From CCMP332 sp040218795 (GTDB lineage Bacteria; Bacteroidota; Bacteroidia; Cytophagales; CCMP332), in the NCBI GenBank assembly GCA_040218795.1, contig JAVJQT010000005.1, forward strand, positions 124,001-188,000: a stretch of 64,000 nucleotides of DNA, given 5' to 3'. The notes below the pieces were generated by a model that was not told where the DNA came from, made no database searches, and saw only the letters and a list, made by a program, of their open reading frames with translations. Below, one piece after another: positions 1 through 8,973 of this stretch. Each line of letters begins with the position of its first letter. The first letter of the stretch is position 1. A program made the translations under genes and the position numbers.

Positions 1-90
1 TTTCTGGCATTGGTGGAGGCGACACTTACATTTATTATAGTTTGGTTTGCCTGGAAATGGCCAATGAAAAACCTTAAGCATATACCATAG
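1..90 (+). CDS. C-terminal end of a small membrane protein (partial)
   Basis: An open frame enters from the left edge and ends at TAG 88-90, giving 29 residues. They hold a hydrophobic stretch (FIIVWFAW) followed by a short basic tail, as expected for the last transmembrane helix of an inner-membrane protein. The next gene starts at the very next base, so the two are probably one transcript. Too little is visible to name a family. Confidence 0.5.
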   Translation, partial: FLALVEATLTFIIVWFAWKWPMKNLKHIP

Positions 91-798
91 ATGAGCCCAA
101 TTAATAAAACAGCAAGAACTGCCGGTCTGCTCTATCTTTTGATGATAATCGGTGGCATAATCAGTTTGGCCTATATTCCTTCAAAACTAATTGTTCGCAA
201 TAATGCCGCTCAAACCTTTGAAAACATTGTTAATTCTGAATTCCTCTTCCGAACGGGTATTGTTATTGGCATCATCACCTTTCTGATATACATTATGCTT
301 CCCCTGGTCTTGTACCAATTGTTGCATGCGGTAAACCTGGCCTATGCCCGCTTGATGGTCATTTTTGTTTTGCTAAGCATTCCTGTGTTTTTTGTAAATA
401 TCCTGAACAAGATTTCCGTTTTAACGCTGATTAGCAAGCCCGAATATTTAGAAAAATTGGGCGAAAGCGAGGTTCAAATGCAGGTCATGATGCATTTGGA
501 TGCCTATAACAATGGCATTGAAATTTCTCAAATATTCTGGGGGCTTTGGCTATTTCCTTTTGGTTACCTGGTCTATAAATCGGGATTTTTGCCCAAAATT
601 TTGGGAATTTTATTGATGGCAGGCTGTTTTGGATATCTGATTAGCTTTTTTGGCGCTTTTCTGTATCCGGCCTATAGTGCTACGATTCTTTCCGATATTG
701 TGTCCTACCCCGCCCCGCTTGGAGAATTCGGGATTTGTCTTTGGCTTTTAATTATGGGAACGAATCAATTGCGCTTTGCTAAAAAAAGGAGTGCTTAG
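91..798 (+). CDS. DUF4386 family integral membrane protein
   Basis: A 235-residue, very hydrophobic protein. It opens with NKTARTAGLLYLLMIIGG, the typical N-terminus of DUF4386 proteins, and shows about six membrane segments (near residues 12-32, 55-78, 85-110, 145-165, 170-195 and 205-225). DUF4386 proteins are common in Bacteroidota and have no established function. The start codon touches the stop of the upstream membrane protein, suggesting translational coupling. The family call rests on the N-terminal signature and overall topology; I see no catalytic motif. Confidence 0.75.
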   Translation: MSPINKTARTAGLLYLLMIIGGIISLAYIPSKLIVRNNAAQTFENIVNSEFLFRTGIVIGIITFLIYIMLPLVLYQLLHAVNLAYARLMVIFVLLSIPVFFVNILNKISVLTLISKPEYLEKLGESEVQMQVMMHLDAYNNGIEISQIFWGLWLFPFGYLVYKSGFLPKILGILLMAGCFGYLISFFGAFLYPAYSATILSDIVSYPAPLGEFGICLWLLIMGTNQLRFAKKRSA

Positions 799-1036
799 CG
801 ATCAAATCATATTTATAGCTTATAATTCATCCTATCAGCCTTAGGAGAGCGATTCATTCAAATTAAAAAGAGCAATTGATTTTTAAAGAATCAGACTCAT
901 TATTTAATTCATAAAGCCATAAAATGTGGCTTAAAAATCTCAAATTTCCCCTATATTAGTAATGTAATTAAACCTAATTTCAATCGCTCTTTTAAGGCAC
1001 TATTCGCTTTGGGAGTGCTTTACGATTATTCGCAAA

Positions 1037-2464
1037 ATGTCGCTTTTAAACAAGATAAAAAACCCGGGTCTCAAACAAGAGCTCCAGCACGAAGATTTTT
1101 TTAATGACCTGAGAGAGAAAGAATACAGCCGTCTCGATAAGGAGGGACAGGTTTATCTCGACTATACAGGCGGCAATTTATATGCAGAGTCTCAAATCAA
1201 AAAGCATTTTGAGGTTTTGAAAAACAATACTTTTGGCAATCCCCATTCCACCAATCCCACTTCAAAATTGTCCACCCAATTGGTTGAGGAAGCGAGAGCC
1301 AAAGTCCTGGACTTTTTTAACGCACAGGATTATTACTGTGTCTTTACCCAAAACGCTTCCATGGCGCTAAAAATCGTTGGCGAGTGCTACCCTTTTGAAG
1401 ATAAAGGAGAATTCCTCTTATTAACGGATAATCACAATTCGGTGAATGGCATACGAGAGTATTGCGCTCAAAAAGGTGGGCATTATGCCTATGTTCCGAT
1501 GAATTTTACCGATCTGAGCATACCGGAAGACATACTCAGCAAAAAACTGGAAGTATCCTCAAAAAGCAATAAGTTATTTGCCTTCCCTGCCCAGTCAAAT
1601 GTTTCGGGTGTCAAACACAGTCTGGACTGGATTGAAAAGGCTCAACGATTGGGATGGGATGTCTTACTGGATGCCGCTGCCTATGTGCCGAGTTCCCGGC
1701 TCGATCTGAGCCAGCACAAACCCAATTACGTCTCCATTTCCTTTTATAAAATATTTGGCTACCCCACAGGCATCGGTTGTCTTCTGATCCGAAAAGATTC
1801 CTTTTCAAAATTGCATAAAAACTGGTTTGCCGGTGGCACGGTCAGTTTTGCTTCAGCGGTAGCACCCTATCATTTTCTATTTGATAACCACGAGCGCTTT
1901 GAAAACGGGACTTTAAATTATATTGATATTCCCGCCGTGAAAATCGGTCTGGACTATATTGAGGCGATTGGAATGAATAAGCTTTCCGAAAGAGTGGCCT
2001 CGCTAAAAAATTACCTTTATGCCCATCTCGTTGATTTAAAACACGAGAGCGGCCAAAATCAGGTAGAGATCTTTGGTTCACCCACGAGTGTCCATTCCGG
2101 AGGCACCCTGGTGATGACATTTAAAAATCCGGACGGATCAAAAATAGCCTATGAAAAAATCGAAGAACTGGCCAATAGACATACCATTTCAATTCGCTCG
2201 GGCTGTTTCTGCAATCCCGGTCTCGATGAAACCACCAATTGTCTGACTTCAGATGAAATAGCCAAGTATTTTTCCAGTCCTGAAAAAATAGACTACGAGG
2301 CGCTGATTCGCTCGCTGAAATTAATGCGGGGCGCCACAAGAGTATCTGTAGGCATCGCCACCAACAAAAAAGACCTCGATGCATTTATTGACTTTGTAAT
2401 ACATCTCAAAGACCAAAGCATTAGTCATGATGCCTTTGTTCCTCTGAAAAGCAGCGCTAATTAA
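1037..2464 (+). CDS. PLP-dependent aminotransferase class V, molybdenum-cofactor-sulfurase-like
   Basis: A 475-residue cytoplasmic fold-type I PLP enzyme. The probable Schiff-base lysine is K238 in SISFYKIFGYPTG, and the C-terminal half carries IRSGCFCNPG (C390, C392), the Cys-rich signature of the NifS-like domain of molybdenum-cofactor sulfurases, which mobilises sulfur from cysteine. The DAAAYVPSS segment near 212-220 supplies the PLP-contacting Asp. There is no C-terminal MOSC domain, so this is only the desulfurase-like half. No molybdenum gene is nearby, so its acceptor is unknown. It could also be a cysteine lyase or desulfurase of another pathway. Confidence 0.8.
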   Translation: MSLLNKIKNPGLKQELQHEDFFNDLREKEYSRLDKEGQVYLDYTGGNLYAESQIKKHFEVLKNNTFGNPHSTNPTSKLSTQLVEEARAKVLDFFNAQDYYCVFTQNASMALKIVGECYPFEDKGEFLLLTDNHNSVNGIREYCAQKGGHYAYVPMNFTDLSIPEDILSKKLEVSSKSNKLFAFPAQSNVSGVKHSLDWIEKAQRLGWDVLLDAAAYVPSSRLDLSQHKPNYVSISFYKIFGYPTGIGCLLIRKDSFSKLHKNWFAGGTVSFASAVAPYHFLFDNHERFENGTLNYIDIPAVKIGLDYIEAIGMNKLSERVASLKNYLYAHLVDLKHESGQNQVEIFGSPTSVHSGGTLVMTFKNPDGSKIAYEKIEELANRHTISIRSGCFCNPGLDETTNCLTSDEIAKYFSSPEKIDYEALIRSLKLMRGATRVSVGIATNKKDLDAFIDFVIHLKDQSISHDAFVPLKSSAN

Positions 2465-2498
2465 TTTTATACCAATTTCATCCCCGGATCTCCACCGC

Positions 2499-2518
2499 TA
2501 TTTTATTGCAATAAAATA
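2499..2518. repeat. Perfect 20-bp palindrome downstream of the class V aminotransferase
   Basis: The sequence tattttattgcaataaaata is a perfect inverted repeat, 35 nt after the stop at 2464. It could form a hairpin at the end of the aminotransferase transcript or be a protein-binding dyad. It lacks the GC-rich stem and following T-run of a typical intrinsic terminator. Confidence 0.5.
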
Positions 2519-2675
2519 TCATGCGAGTTAAATCCCAGACATTCAGCATTAAAAAATATTAACTAATCCCAATTTCTTTTATATTAGTACTTAGATAAAT
2601 AGAAATATGTATGGGATTTTATTTCTGAATCTCTTATTCATTGTATGGAATTGGTATTTGAGATAAGAGATATGA

Positions 2676-3569
2676 ATGCGAAAACTTTACCAAGTGTTAA
2701 TAACACTATCATATGTGCCTGAAAGAGCAATGGAAACAAATAAAACAATTAAAAATCACAAACTAAGATCAAATTATATCAGGACAATAGTTCAATCAAA
2801 AAAACCTCTAAAACCTAAAATTTTTCTTCCTAGCATTCCAAAGATTATTATCCAATTTTGGCATGATAAGAACAATATTCCTTTGGACGTACTTAAATGC
2901 TTGGACAGTTGGAATGTTTTAAAACACAAAAGTTTTAAGATTATTCTATATGATGACAATTCCGCAAGAGATTATATACAAAAAAATTATCCTCATGATT
3001 TCCTCAAAGCTTATAACAATTGCAGGCATCCTGCAATGAGATCCGATTACTTCCGCTTATGTTATATCTATAAAAGTGGTGGAATTTATGTAGATGCTGA
3101 TGAAATCTATAATGGCAACGATTTAGAAACTCTATTGTTAGATAAAAGCCTAAAACTACAACCACTTTGCTATTCTGCAAAATCCAAGTCAATGATACCA
3201 TTTGACTCCTTTGTTACAAATGCCAATTACTCGGATGATTGGATTTTTTATATTAATAATAATCCAATAATAGCTCCCCCCAAGCACTCTCTTATTTACA
3301 CAGCACTAAAGCAAGCAACATACAACATTGCTAATTCAGTTTTTTCATCCAATGATATTCAATCCATTTCTGGTCCAGGTAATCTCACATCTTCTTTTGT
3401 AGAATTATCCATAAAGAATGGAGATCAAGATAATGACTTTGTTTGCTTTTTTAATTGGGAATTATTCTCCAAGTGTCAATGGGATTTAAATTATCGGAAA
3501 GATGAGAGAAATTGGAGACGTTGGAAAAAAATGCCTAACTCAAAAGTTTTTAATAATATTTCTGATTAG
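2676..3569 (+). CDS. Glycosyltransferase family 32-like (DXD sugar transferase)
   Basis: A 297-residue protein with the GT32 / capsular-polysaccharide-synthesis layout: IPKIIIQFWHDKNNIP near residues 54-69, then MRSDYFRLCYIYKSGGIYVDAD, in which the DXD metal/nucleotide-sugar motif is D140-A-D142. It should transfer a sugar from a nucleotide donor to a surface glycan in the cytoplasm. No signal peptide is seen. A second in-frame ATG at 2730 (METNK) may be the true start, since family similarity begins after it. The stop is 2 nt before the next gene, a GT25-sulfotransferase-GH16 fusion, so both probably act on one glycan. The region is visibly AT-richer than its neighbours, which fits transfer of a surface-polysaccharide locus. 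Confidence 0.8.
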   Translation: MRKLYQVLITLSYVPERAMETNKTIKNHKLRSNYIRTIVQSKKPLKPKIFLPSIPKIIIQFWHDKNNIPLDVLKCLDSWNVLKHKSFKIILYDDNSARDYIQKNYPHDFLKAYNNCRHPAMRSDYFRLCYIYKSGGIYVDADEIYNGNDLETLLLDKSLKLQPLCYSAKSKSMIPFDSFVTNANYSDDWIFYINNNPIIAPPKHSLIYTALKQATYNIANSVFSSNDIQSISGPGNLTSSFVELSIKNGDQDNDFVCFFNWELFSKCQWDLNYRKDERNWRRWKKMPNSKVFNNISD

Positions 3570-3571
3570 AT

Positions 3572-5920
3572 ATGAATATTAATAATGGATCTAAATTCAT
3601 CAATCATTTATCACATTTTTTTAAAAGCTTCAATCGAAATCTTTACTCAAACTCGGAAGTCCAAATATTTGATTTAGAAACAACAAATCGGTTGGCCTTT
3701 ATAAACAAAATAATCGTTATAAATCTTGATAGACAAAAAACTCGTTGGAGGAAATTATTAAAAGAACTAAAATCACATAAGGCTAAACATAGAAAAACCT
3801 TGTTTGATTTTTTGGAAAGAGTCCCTGCAATAGATGGAAAATTTATCGATCCTGTGGAATATTCAAATGAAGAAGTTATTGGTCTATACAACCTTAAAGA
3901 ACATTTTTATGTCGATCCTGATCCAAGACTATCACACTTAGTACGAAATAAAGATATTAGAATTAGTATGACGGCTTCGGAGATAGCTGTAGCACATTCA
4001 CATATTAAAATTTGGAAAAAAATTGTTGAAGAAGAAATCCCAGCCACACTTATTCTTGAAGATGATGTGTATTTTGATAGAAACTTTTCTTTGGTTTCAA
4101 AAAAAGCTTGGGACGAAATTCCTGTCGATGGAAAAGGAAATAAAAAGTTTGACCTTCTATATTTTTCTTATAGAGAAGTTGATAATGGTGCTGAAAAAAC
4201 TCAGTTTTCATCCAGTCTGAGTCAACCTAGTCGTGGTTATTGGTGGTTATCAGGTTATGTTCTTTCTTTTCAAGGCGCTAAAAAATTAATTGATTTAATA
4301 CCTGTTTGTGGACCTATTGACATGTGGATCAATTTGCAATTCCATAATCTTTCGGTTTTTTCTGTAATAAATTCAATTATTCATCAAAGAAGAGATTATA
4401 AATCAGATAATTCCTACTCAATTATGCCAATACTTTCTAGGGTAGGAATACATCTTGAAGCAAAGGGTAGAAAATCTAAATCTTTGATTAAAAGAAAACC
4501 AATCTTTGCTATTGGTTTGAATAAAACTGGCACTACCAGCCTACATTTTGCTCTAACTTTATTGGGTTATAAGTGCTGCCATTGGATAAGTGATGATTTT
4601 TCTAAAGAAACGGCTACATTAATTGATCAAAAAAAGCCCTTACCCTTTGATGCTTATACCGATGTTAAGAGCATAACACAGAATTATATGGAGTTGGATA
4701 AGCAATATCCTCATGCTGTTTTTATATTAACTACTAGAAAATTGGAGGATTGGATTTCAAGCAGATCTCGTCATGTGATCAGAAACAGAACTGAAAACTT
4801 AAAAGGAGCAAAACATACTTGGGTTGATATTGACATTGAGACTTGGGTGGAAGAAAGAGAGAAACATCATAATGAGGTCTTTGAATACTTCAAAAATCAA
4901 AATAATAAGTTGCTTATCTTAGATATTTGTGGAGGTGATGAATGGAAACCACTATGCACCTTCTTAGAATTACCAATACCAGATGCAGCTTTTCCAAATG
5001 TTGACCCTCTTATAAAGCTACAAGCTTTAAGCCGTAGTATGATGAACCGAATACCAATTAATGGACGGGACAGTAAATCTTTGAAACACGATAGTCAACC
5101 TTGGATAAAAGAACCAAAAAAGATTGAGAATTATATTGGTAGAAGCAAAGATATTGTTGGGTTTGGAAACAGAACAGGTTCATTTTTTCCTGATATTACT
5201 GATAATTTTAATACAATAAGCACCAGTAATTGGCAGCTACTAGAGAATACATTTCCTTACAATCTGGCTCAATTTAGTCCAAATAATGTCTCTTTGAAAA
5301 AGGACGTAGGCATAGTGATTGAATTTAGAAAAAAAAGACTTGCAGAAAGAGACTATACATCAGGAGCATTAAGAAGCAATCAAAATTATAAGTATGGTCG
5401 ATTTGAGATAGAAATGAAACCTGTTAAAGCTATGGGCTTAATTTCAGCGTTTTTCTTGTATCGAATAGATCCTTGGCAAGAAATTGACATTGAATTTTTA
5501 GGCTCAGACACTTCCAAAATGCTTGTGAATGTTTATTTCAATCCAGGAGAAGATGGAACGATGAATAATTATGGAGATAGCGGTACTCCTGTTCTTATTG
5601 ACCTTGGTTTCGATGCCGCTCTAGACTTTCACCACTATGCAATTGAATGGGATCCAAATGAAATCAGATGGTTTGTTGATAATGACTTAGTTCATGTGAG
5701 AACAACTGGAAATCCAACACCAATTCCTAATTTACCAATGAAGGTACATATTAACCTATGGGCAACGGGTAATGCCAATCTTGCAGGAAAATTTGAACAT
5801 AAAGACGTTCAAAATGGATTAGAAATAAAATCAGCTATTATATCCAAATGGTTAGAATCAGTTGTAATGGAAAGTTATAAAAGCATAAACAATGTCAATA
5901 ACAAGGTATTTAAATCATAA
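3572..5920 (+). CDS. Three-module protein: GT25 glycosyltransferase, sulfotransferase, GH16 glycoside hydrolase
   Basis: A 782-residue protein with three recognisable modules. Residues ~45-285 resemble GT25 (LPS-type) glycosyltransferases: IVINLDR at 48-54 and LILEDDVYFD with EDD at 163-165. Residues ~310-475 resemble P-loop sulfotransferases: IGLNKTGTTS at 314-323 is the expected PAPS 5'-phosphosulfate-binding loop, and ILTTRKLEDW could supply the 3'-phosphate contact. Residues ~545-765 resemble GH16: the catalytic signature is EIDIEF, with E637 as probable nucleophile and E641 as acid/base, preceded by YGRFEIEMK. No signal peptide is visible, so the GH16 part would be cytoplasmic unless export is unconventional. 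The modules might build, sulfate and trim or transfer one glycan. The open frame runs continuously through all module junctions. Domain calls are by motif only. Confidence 0.8.
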   Translation: MNINNGSKFINHLSHFFKSFNRNLYSNSEVQIFDLETTNRLAFINKIIVINLDRQKTRWRKLLKELKSHKAKHRKTLFDFLERVPAIDGKFIDPVEYSNEEVIGLYNLKEHFYVDPDPRLSHLVRNKDIRISMTASEIAVAHSHIKIWKKIVEEEIPATLILEDDVYFDRNFSLVSKKAWDEIPVDGKGNKKFDLLYFSYREVDNGAEKTQFSSSLSQPSRGYWWLSGYVLSFQGAKKLIDLIPVCGPIDMWINLQFHNLSVFSVINSIIHQRRDYKSDNSYSIMPILSRVGIHLEAKGRKSKSLIKRKPIFAIGLNKTGTTSLHFALTLLGYKCCHWISDDFSKETATLIDQKKPLPFDAYTDVKSITQNYMELDKQYPHAVFILTTRKLEDWISSRSRHVIRNRTENLKGAKHTWVDIDIETWVEEREKHHNEVFEYFKNQNNKLLILDICGGDEWKPLCTFLELPIPDAAFPNVDPLIKLQALSRSMMNRIPINGRDSKSLKHDSQPWIKEPKKIENYIGRSKDIVGFGNRTGSFFPDITDNFNTISTSNWQLLENTFPYNLAQFSPNNVSLKKDVGIVIEFRKKRLAERDYTSGALRSNQNYKYGRFEIEMKPVKAMGLISAFFLYRIDPWQEIDIEFLGSDTSKMLVNVYFNPGEDGTMNNYGDSGTPVLIDLGFDAALDFHHYAIEWDPNEIRWFVDNDLVHVRTTGNPTPIPNLPMKVHINLWATGNANLAGKFEHKDVQNGLEIKSAIISKWLESVVMESYKSINNVNNKVFKS

Positions 5921-6049
5921 CACTCAGCCGGATGCCGCAAAACTTATGCAACCGTTTTTAAAATTGTTGAAAAAACGAGCCCCTCGCACAAAAGGTAAAT
6001 ATATTTGAAAGCAGGCCAGCGATCTACAGAAAACTAAAGAAATTGAAGT

Positions 6050-8578
6050 ATGAAAAATGAAGCTCATGCAAGAATTAAAATAAACCAACTGCTCGAAGAA
6101 GCGGGATGGAGATTCTTTGACAATGAGAAAGGAAAAGCTAACATTCTGCTTGAAAACCATGTGAAGATTTCTCAAAAGGAAATTGATGCCTGGGGAAGTG
6201 ACTATGAAAAGACTAAAAATGGTGCACTTGACTTTTTATTGGTTGACAGCAACAATAAACCAATATGTGTATTGGAAGCTAAAAAAGAAAGTCTTCACCC
6301 TCTTGTTGCGAAAGAACAAGCACGAAAATATGCCAAGTCCGTTGATGCTCAATACGTGATTCTTTCCAATGGAATCGTCCATTATTTTTGGGATGTTACC
6401 AAAGGGAATCCAAAACCGATTTATAAATTTCCTTCACCTTCGGAAATTGGAGCAATCAAAGAATGGAATCCTGACAGAAATGCGTTGGCAAGCGAAAAGG
6501 TAGCTATTGATTATATCGCTTCCATTCAAATGCCTGACTATGCTGAACGTCCTGAATGGCAAGGAAGCATTGAAGCAAGCAAAGATTTTATCTGGACAAA
6601 TGGCCTCCGGTTTTTAAGACACTATCAACTCAAAGCCATTGAAGCACTGCAAAGAGAAGTGGCTGAAGGTAAAGACCGTTTTCTTTTTGAAATGGCAACT
6701 GGAACAGGCAAAACCTTGACTTCTGCTGCTGTTATTCGTTTGTTCCTAAGAACTCAAAATGCGAGACGAGTTTTGTTTTTGGTTGACCGTTTGGAATTGG
6801 AAGACCAGGCATGGAAAGCCTTTACTCAATATCTAAAACCTGACTACAGCACTTTCATTTACAAAGAACATAAAAGCGATTGGCATAAGGCGGACATTGT
6901 AGTTACAACCATTCAATCGTTGATGTTCAATGACAAATACCGCTACGATTTTTCGCCAACGGAATTTGATTTGTTGATTTCGGACGAGTCGCACCGTTCC
7001 ATTTCAGGAAATGCCAGAGCCGTTTTTGAATATTTCCATGGCTACAAATTAGGATTGACCGCCACACCAAGAGACTACTTAAAAGGTGTTGACCCTGAAA
7101 AGGTAAAAGAAAACGACCCTAGAGAAATTGAACGGAGAATGTTGCGAGATACTTACTCAACCTTTGGTTGTGAAGGTGGCGACCCAACTTTTAGATATTC
7201 TCTTTTGGATGGAGTGAAAGACGGTTATCTTATCAATCCAAAGGTCTTGGATGCTCGTACAGAAATTACCACACAATTGCTTTCTGATGAAGGCTATGCC
7301 GTTGTTGTTCCTACCGAAGAAGGTGAAGAAACAGAAACTTTTGTTTCTCGTGATTTTGAAAAAAAATTCTTCTCTGAAAAAACGAACAATGTTTTTTGTC
7401 AAACCTTTTTAGAAAACGCCCTGCGAGACCCTATTACCAATGAAATTGGCAAAACTATCATTTTTGCCGTAAGTCAAAATCATGCGCGTAAGCTGACCGA
7501 AATGATAAATGAGTTTGCGGAGCAACTCTTCCCAAACAAATACAACTCTGATTTTGCGGTTCAGGTCACTTCTCAGGTTGGAGATGCACAACAAATGACT
7601 ATCAACTTTACTAACAACAATCTAAGCGGAAAAACCACTTGGTTAGAAGGTTACAAATCATGCAAAACAAGGGTTTGCGTAACGGTTGGAATGATGACTA
7701 CAGGCTATGATTGCCCTGATTTATTGAACATCTGCATGATGCGACCGATTTTTAGTCCTGCGGATTTTGTGCAGATAAAAGGAAGAGGAACTCGAAAGAA
7801 TACCTTTGAATATACCTTCAAAAACGAACTGAATGAAGAAGAAACCCAAAGACAGGAAAAGAAAGTATTTAAACTCTTCGATTTCTTTGCCAATTGCGAA
7901 TATTTTGAAGAAAAGTTCGACTATGACGAAAAACTCAAACTTCCGAAACCGCGAAAAGACAGCGAAGATGGTGGTGGCGCTGGTGTCGACCTTGATAAAT
8001 ACACCACGTTTCAACCGGATCCTTTAGCAAGTCTCAATGAGCAGCAAATCGGCTATGAAGGGATGAAGATTGACCGCATGTTATTCAAGAAATTTGAAGA
8101 CTACATCAAGATGGACGACATCATCAAGAAAAATGTTGAACTCGGAAATTGGGAACATGTAATCAGTCATATTCAACAGGAGATTTTCGATAAACCCGAA
8201 GAATACTTCAATCTTGAAAAACTACGAAAAGCAGCCAAGATAGACCGCAAGGTTTCTATTCGTGAGGTGGTAGAGAAAGTTTTTGGTATCATTCCAAAAT
8301 TTAAATCGAAAGATGAATTGCTCGAAGAAGAATTCGATAAATTCATTTCAGTTTATCCACCTGAAGAAGATGTAAATTTAAGAGCATTGAAATACTTCTT
8401 CAAAGCTTACATTGTTGACCAGGACATTCGGAAAATCATTTCTTCTAAAGATTTCCATGCCTTGCAAACGAACCCGACACTTACAATTTCTCAATATAAA
8501 GATGTGGCATCAAAGTACCGCGAAGTCATTCCAATATATATCAGAGATTACGTTTCACTTGACAAATTTGCCGCATGA
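6050..8578 (+). CDS. hsdR: Type I restriction endonuclease subunit R (HsdR, EcoEI-like)
   Basis: An 842-residue motor and nuclease subunit that translocates and cuts unmodified DNA. The N-terminal PD-(D/E)XK nuclease shows D61 in GALDFLLVD and E76-A-K78 in VLEAKKES. The SF2 helicase core has Walker A GTGKT (G218-T222), DESH (312-315), LGLTATPRD, and motif VI-like VQIKGRGTRKN. The ~200-residue C-terminal region would contact the methyltransferase and resembles the EcoEI R C-terminal domain. The length fits the EcoEI-type R family rather than the ~1000-residue EcoKI/EcoR124 types. The stop overlaps the next start by 4 nt. It opens the defence block. Confidence 0.92.
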   Translation: MKNEAHARIKINQLLEEAGWRFFDNEKGKANILLENHVKISQKEIDAWGSDYEKTKNGALDFLLVDSNNKPICVLEAKKESLHPLVAKEQARKYAKSVDAQYVILSNGIVHYFWDVTKGNPKPIYKFPSPSEIGAIKEWNPDRNALASEKVAIDYIASIQMPDYAERPEWQGSIEASKDFIWTNGLRFLRHYQLKAIEALQREVAEGKDRFLFEMATGTGKTLTSAAVIRLFLRTQNARRVLFLVDRLELEDQAWKAFTQYLKPDYSTFIYKEHKSDWHKADIVVTTIQSLMFNDKYRYDFSPTEFDLLISDESHRSISGNARAVFEYFHGYKLGLTATPRDYLKGVDPEKVKENDPREIERRMLRDTYSTFGCEGGDPTFRYSLLDGVKDGYLINPKVLDARTEITTQLLSDEGYAVVVPTEEGEETETFVSRDFEKKFFSEKTNNVFCQTFLENALRDPITNEIGKTIIFAVSQNHARKLTEMINEFAEQLFPNKYNSDFAVQVTSQVGDAQQMTINFTNNNLSGKTTWLEGYKSCKTRVCVTVGMMTTGYDCPDLLNICMMRPIFSPADFVQIKGRGTRKNTFEYTFKNELNEEETQRQEKKVFKLFDFFANCEYFEEKFDYDEKLKLPKPRKDSEDGGGAGVDLDKYTTFQPDPLASLNEQQIGYEGMKIDRMLFKKFEDYIKMDDIIKKNVELGNWEHVISHIQQEIFDKPEEYFNLEKLRKAAKIDRKVSIREVVEKVFGIIPKFKSKDELLEEEFDKFISVYPPEEDVNLRALKYFFKAYIVDQDIRKIISSKDFHALQTNPTLTISQYKDVASKYREVIPIYIRDYVSLDKFAA

Positions 8579-8967
8579 TGTTCAGCCTAGCTAATTTACA
8601 AGAGCTTAAAGAAAATATACCAATGAAGTCTGGGACGTATCGAATTATCTGGATTAAGAATGGTAATCCTCAAAAGATTCGAAGATTCTTAGGCGATGAT
8701 CCAACTGGGCTTGTCTACATTGGTAGAACCAAAGGTTCATTATTAACTCGATTAAAGCAGTTTGGAGCCTCTGCCTTCCTAGGAAGCTCAAATCATTCAG
8801 CAGGGAACAAATACAAAAGGTATAAGGTGCTTAATTCACACGTTAAACCAAGTGAACTCAAAGTTGAATTTAAGGTTGAGTCTCCCAATAAGGCCGTGAA
8901 TTCAGAAAAAGCTCAAATTAAAAAATACGCAAAACATTTTGGAGAAGTACCTCCATTAAATGGATAA
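8575..8967 (+). CDS. Small GIY-YIG-like nuclease domain protein within the type I restriction operon
   Basis: A 130-residue protein with the spaced GIY-YIG landmarks: G20-T-Y22, V-Y48-I-G50-R-T, R59 in LLTRL, H74 in NHSAG, E111 in SEKAQIKKY, and N129 in the terminal PPLNG. In GIY-YIG enzymes the two tyrosines, arginine, glutamate and final asparagine form the active site, so all key positions seem to be present. Its ATG overlaps the hsdR stop (ATGA), and its stop lies 6 nt before hsdM-S, so it is translationally embedded in the restriction operon. It might be an accessory nuclease, a small restriction factor, or a DNA-binding fold that has lost activity. The partner is inferred from position only. 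Confidence 0.7.
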   Translation: MMFSLANLQELKENIPMKSGTYRIIWIKNGNPQKIRRFLGDDPTGLVYIGRTKGSLLTRLKQFGASAFLGSSNHSAGNKYKRYKVLNSHVKPSELKVEFKVESPNKAVNSEKAQIKKYAKHFGEVPPLNG

Positions 8968-8973
8968 AAAATA

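Noticed and set aside
915..931. Hairpin agcca...tggct after the DUF4386 gene
   Set aside because: Five base pairs with no T-run; too weak for a terminator call.
1611..1808. Open frames on the strand opposite to the aminotransferase and other long genes
   Set aside because: Shadow frames of longer, recognisable genes; no domain, start context or codon pattern of their own.
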